Source: CAZGQY01 sp964528035
Lineage (GTDB): Bacteria > Pseudomonadota > Gammaproteobacteria > Methylococcales > UBA1147
DNA length: 8,840 nt
Direction: 5' to 3'
Assembly: GCA_964528035.1 (NCBI GenBank)
Contig: CAZGQY010000170.1
Coordinates: 1 to 8,840 of the forward strand
Part shown: positions 6,496-8,840 of the stretch, one piece after another
Numbering within the stretch: the stretch's first letter is position 1
Layout of the letters: each line of letters starts with the position of its first letter
The notes under the pieces: generated by a model
What the model saw: only the letters and a program-made list of their open reading frames with translations
Database searches by the model: none
Told to the model about the DNA's origin: nothing
Position numbers and translations under genes: made by a program

Positions 6496-8028
6496 TTACG
6501 CAAAAATCCCATGCAGAAACCATTCTTTACGATGATCCCGATAGATCCACAGTTTGCTACCTTCAGCATTATGTGCAACCCAGTAATCCCGGCGGACATC
6601 CCGACCATCCCACCAACCCTGTTCGAGTCGTTCACAAGTCTGGACAACATGCAATACACCCTGCCAGTGAGGCTGGCCTTTAATAACCACCAATCTCTGT
6701 GGATCTTTCAACAGCCATAATGGCCGCAAAAAAGAACACATGGCATGATTACTCACCTCCGAGCTTGTTGTTGCAAATGCATACTCCGGCCTATGATCGG
6801 GGCAAACCGACAAGTACTGCAAGGCTGCTCCACCCAAACGCGCCTCAAACTGTTCCATCAATTCAGACCAGCTTTGAGAATTCTCTGCTGTTCGAGCAAA
6901 TAAATCACTCTGCTGCGGCCTATAATCATCAATATAACTGGATGAAATCACAATCGATATGACATCTGCACCAAGCTGCAAACGACTAAGTTTCTCCTCA
7001 AGCAATAACATCATATGCTCAGCCCGGCTGGTCGCATGTCGGCACTCCACCTCGCAAAGGGTTCGCTGCAAGGACAGGTGCATCAATTTACATTGAAACC
7101 GACAGGTGGCCGCCTGCCTGTCCTGTAAATAATGCTCAAATTCCTGTAACAACGCCATGGCTACAGGTCTGATCCGATTCAAATCATGGGTCGGCAAATA
7201 AAACTCCCGCTCCATGCTAAAAACCAGCGCAGACTGATATTGTTCGATAACCTCCGGCCTGCGAGCAAGAGCCTGATCTACAATCTCCAGAATTTCTAAA
7301 CCGAAACGGCGTCCCAACCCATCTCGTGGCAAACGAATTAAATCGGCGAGAATACGAATGCCGCTACGCCGCATTCGCATACTAAGCTTTTTATTCGGAC
7401 TAAACTTCTCTATTGGCAGCTCGCCTAATGCTGAGACTAATTCATCAGTTCGCTGTACAATTTGCCCAGGATCATGCTGTGCCAGCCAAAATGCTGCTCT
7501 CAAAGTCGGTGCACCACTCAGCATATAATCGTAGGGAAAACCTTCCAGGTCAGTTTTAATCCGCTGAAGCAATGCTGTCACCCCCCCAAACAGACGTAAA
7601 CTACCCCTGATCTCAAGCATGATACTGTTGCCACTATAAACAGAGATTCTACTGGAAAAAGCGAACGCCCATCGAGCAAGACGATCAAGTGCCTGTTGCT
7701 CCTTAACACTATCACGCTGTAAAACACGGGTCTGCTGCTGCAATGCCAACGCCGCAGCCAAAGGCATACCCGGGCGAATCCCACCATCCATAGCCGCCCG
7801 ATTACAAACCATCACCTGAACCCGCCCGGCTTTCTCCTCAACCACAACCGCCCGCTTACAGGAATGTGCAAACAGCACATCAACAGGCAGCCGAGGCAAA
7901 TAGATACACAACCAGAGCACGGATGCCAGTGATGCATTATTCTGCTGTGATTGGGCTGCCCTGACAGTCTTTACCGGCAAAGATTCGGTACACTGAACGC
8001 GTCCCACTGAACGTGGTTTTTGTGTCAT
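6496..8028 (-). CDS. imuB: ImuB, Y-family polymerase-like mutasome adaptor
   Basis: ImuB is a catalytically inactive Y-family homologue that links DnaE2 to the beta sliding clamp during SOS mutagenesis. The family core starts at LWLCIYLPRLPVDVLF (38-53). The segments that in DinB carry the catalytic acidic residues read CIYLPRLP and SVYSGNSIMLEIRGSLRLFGG (129-149), with no active-site Asp/Glu pair, as expected. A clamp-binding pentapeptide QSDLF is at 373-377. The C-terminal ImuB domain contains RPLWLLKDP (435-443), GWWDGRDVRRDYWVA (471-485) and the ending WFLHGIFA. At 510 aa it is slightly long because the ATG at 8028 gives about 37 residues before the family core. An alternative GTG at 7920 (VLWLCIYLPRLP) would give the usual N-terminus. 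Neither start has a Shine-Dalgarno. No imuA lies directly upstream. Confidence 0.95.
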   Translation of the reverse strand: MTQKPRSVGRVQCTESLPVKTVRAAQSQQNNASLASVLWLCIYLPRLPVDVLFAHSCKRAVVVEEKAGRVQVMVCNRAAMDGGIRPGMPLAAALALQQQTRVLQRDSVKEQQALDRLARWAFAFSSRISVYSGNSIMLEIRGSLRLFGGVTALLQRIKTDLEGFPYDYMLSGAPTLRAAFWLAQHDPGQIVQRTDELVSALGELPIEKFSPNKKLSMRMRRSGIRILADLIRLPRDGLGRRFGLEILEIVDQALARRPEVIEQYQSALVFSMEREFYLPTHDLNRIRPVAMALLQEFEHYLQDRQAATCRFQCKLMHLSLQRTLCEVECRHATSRAEHMMLLLEEKLSRLQLGADVISIVISSSYIDDYRPQQSDLFARTAENSQSWSELMEQFEARLGGAALQYLSVCPDHRPEYAFATTSSEVSNHAMCSFLRPLWLLKDPQRLVVIKGQPHWQGVLHVVQTCERLEQGWWDGRDVRRDYWVAHNAEGSKLWIYRDHRKEWFLHGIFA

Positions 8029-8037
8029 TCTATGTAA

Positions 8038-8084
8038 TTATTCAGCAAATTTTGTGGTTAGGATACAAGCCATTCAGTATTCGG
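8038..8084 (-). promoter_or_regulatory. imuB leader: block shared with dnaE2, with a mini-ORF
   Basis: The 25-nt block 8060-8084 is the partner of 5570-5594 (20/25 identical). Its ATG at 8073 encodes MACILTTKFAE and ends in TAA (8038-8040), nine nucleotides before the imuB ATG and in the same frame. An in-frame TGA directly precedes the mini-ORF ATG, so it cannot be longer. Compared with the dnaE2 peptide MACILITKLH, five of the seven nucleotide differences over the first nine codons are at third positions (GCT/GCC, TGT/TGC, CTA/CTG, ACA/ACC, and one in TTT/CTA). There is no Shine-Dalgarno. The block begins about 6 nt past the predicted -10, so it could also be an operator. Confidence 0.5.
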
Positions 8085-8090
8085 CCGGAA

Positions 8091-8119
8091 ATTATATCCA
8101 GTTCTGTTAATAATTCCAG
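8091..8119 (-). promoter_or_regulatory. Candidate imuB promoter with a LexA-like box
   Basis: A perfect TATAAT lies at 8091-8096 on the minus strand. The hexamer 17 nt upstream (CTGGAA, 8114-8119) is a weak -35, consistent with a regulated promoter. Overlapping it, 8104-8119 on the plus strand reads CTGTTAATAATTCCAG, which keeps the CTG-N10-CAG core of the gammaproteobacterial LexA box and matches the consensus 16-mer at 11 positions. A repressor bound here would cover the -35. The box overlaps the end of the sulfotransferase remnant (the stop codon TAA is inside it), so chance occurrence must be considered. Confidence 0.45.
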
Positions 8120-8590
8120 GCGGCAATACTTTTTCCATTAATTGTATTTATCAGGTAACTGCTCGCCCCTCTATGGGTGATCTGTTCCAGAAGACGCCGT
8201 AAATACATCCTTGTAGGCTTGGATGCGGCTTCCCTGCCGCATACACTTCTTCCACAGATCCCCCATAGAGGGCTGTTTCGATTAGGGGGCAAATAGTTAC
8301 TTTATCAGTATCAAAATAATTTTTGACATAAACATTGTCGCCTAGAGATAAATCAAAGCTTTCGAGCTCAATCATTTGACCTACAAACTCAACCCCAATA
8401 AAATCACAAATTGCGCGTATTCCCTATCCGGATCAAGTATAAGCTCTTTATAGCGCAGTAGATACAACCCAAATTCTTCTATAACCCTCTGATTTAATAA
8501 ATACTCCTTAATACCTGCTTTCCAACTGTTTACCGCCAACCGGGGCTTGAGGAAAAAACTATAAGACAATTTATAGGCCAGAAACGCAAA
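8107..8590 (-). pseudogene. Decayed sulfotransferase, C-terminal remnant
   Basis: The first open piece (8590 to 8381) reads FLKPRLAVNSW and VIEEFGLYLLRYKELILDPDRE. The RYxxLxxDP pattern is the characteristic C-terminal motif of sulfotransferase-family proteins that use PAPS. After DPDRE the frame is lost, but another frame resumes with GIRAICDFIGVEF (down to the 8300s), which fits the usual follow-on 'LRxICxFLGLxF'. So one frameshift lies near 8422-8430. The remnant is then broken by the palindromic repeat at 8165-8273. Beyond it LINTINGKSIAAWNY and a stop (8107-8109) resemble the family's terminal 'INT..IG.W' segment. The N-terminal half with the PAPS-binding loop is missing. The assignment rests on motif recall; the reconstruction by frameshift is inference. 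Confidence 0.6.
8165..8273. repeat. 109-bp palindromic repeat (second MITE type) inside the sulfotransferase remnant
   Basis: The ends are inverted repeats: GCCCCTCTATGGGTGATCTGT (8165-8185, near-identical to the complement of 8254-8273, one indel and one mismatch). Inside are a perfect ATGCGGC/GCCGCAT hairpin (8223-8229, 8236-8242) and a CATCC/GGATG pair (8207-8224). The central phrase GCCGTAAATACATCC and similar are, from memory, common in dispersed repeats of marine gammaproteobacteria. No target duplication is obvious. It is a different family from the GGAGCGAGG element. Confidence 0.7.
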
Positions 8591-8790
8591 CTATAATATC
8601 GCTATAACTTTAAAACGAAATTAGAGGTTTTTTTGGAGAATCGTTGAGCCGTCGAAGAATAACCTTTAATCAGCAATAACTAAATTTGTAACTGCTAAAT
8701 AGAATTGATGGCTTCTAAGTGAATTTTCGGCGTGAACCGACGTTTTCTGCTTAAACCCCAGAGGAACTGCTACGGATTTTCACACAATTA
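8591..8790. other. Non-coding stretch between sulfotransferase remnant and terminal repeat
   Basis: All frames on both strands are short and broken. I find no convincing missing part of the sulfotransferase, no RNA gene and no clear promoter here. Confidence 0.5.
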
Positions 8791-8840
8791 GGAGCGAGGT
8801 TTTAATAATATGCGAAAGATTGACGCAGGATTATTGTTTG
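8791..8840. repeat. Second copy of the GGAGCGAGG palindromic element, cut by window end
   Basis: The last 50 bases match the reverse complement of 2294-2343, the right arm of the complete element, with a single mismatch (49/50). The flanking trinucleotide is TTA (8788-8790), compared with TCA around the complete copy, consistent with a TNA-type 3-bp target. The rest of the element should lie beyond the window. Confidence 0.8.

Noticed and set aside
8151..8375. 74-codon minus-strand frame as a gene
   Set aside because: Its first half is the shifted sulfotransferase piece and its second half is the translated palindromic repeat, so it is not a single protein.
1..8840. CRISPR arrays, tRNA or rRNA genes
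   Set aside because: No regularly spaced direct repeats, cloverleaf with a GTTCRA T-loop, or rRNA sequence was seen.

Overview
The window looks like an accessory stretch of a gammaproteobacterial chromosome. The organism call rests on the ImuB/DnaE2 pair, a LolD/AttE-type ABC system and short palindromic repeats, and no taxonomic marker gene is present. All convincing genes lie on the minus strand. Coding parts have moderate GC and the intergenic parts are clearly AT-richer.

Reading in the direction of transcription (high to low coordinates): (a) 8840-8591 holds the end of a palindromic MITE-like repeat at the window edge and about 200 bp of apparently non-coding DNA. (b) 8590-8107 is a decayed C-terminal piece of a sulfotransferase gene, broken by a frameshift and by a second kind of palindromic repeat (8165-8273). 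(c) 8119-6496 is imuB with its own promoter, a candidate LexA box and a short leader. (d) 6495-5538 is an unusually long 958-bp AT-rich intergenic region with several stem-loops and a terminator-like hairpin. (e) 5537-2451 is a full-length dnaE2. (f) 2450-2018 holds a 160-bp near-perfect palindromic MITE-like element (2184-2343) and the promoter of the next gene. (g) 2017-1613 encodes a small secreted four-cysteine protein of unknown function. (h) 1401-1132 is the N-terminal stump of an AAA_14/DUF4143-type ATPase. (i) 1089-1 encodes an ABC ATPase and the start of its FtsX-type permease, which overlap and run off the window.

ImuB (a catalytically dead Y-family polymerase homologue that serves as a clamp-binding adaptor) and DnaE2 (a C-family polymerase) form the core of the SOS 'mutasome' for error-prone lesion bypass. 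In most genomes imuA(sulA-like)-imuB-dnaE2 is a tight operon. Here imuA is not beside imuB, and imuB and dnaE2 are about 1 kb apart with separate promoters.

The most interesting observation is that the two genes nevertheless carry related leaders. In each, a 25-nt block (20/25 identical) sits 31-32 nt from the start codon, just downstream of the -10. Each block opens a mini-ORF with a similar peptide (MACILTTKFAE before imuB, MACILITKLH before dnaE2), and most nucleotide differences within the mini-ORF fall at third codon positions. This could be a shared regulatory leader or leader peptide. Copies of the GGAGCGAGG palindromic repeat bracket the whole imuB-dnaE2 segment.
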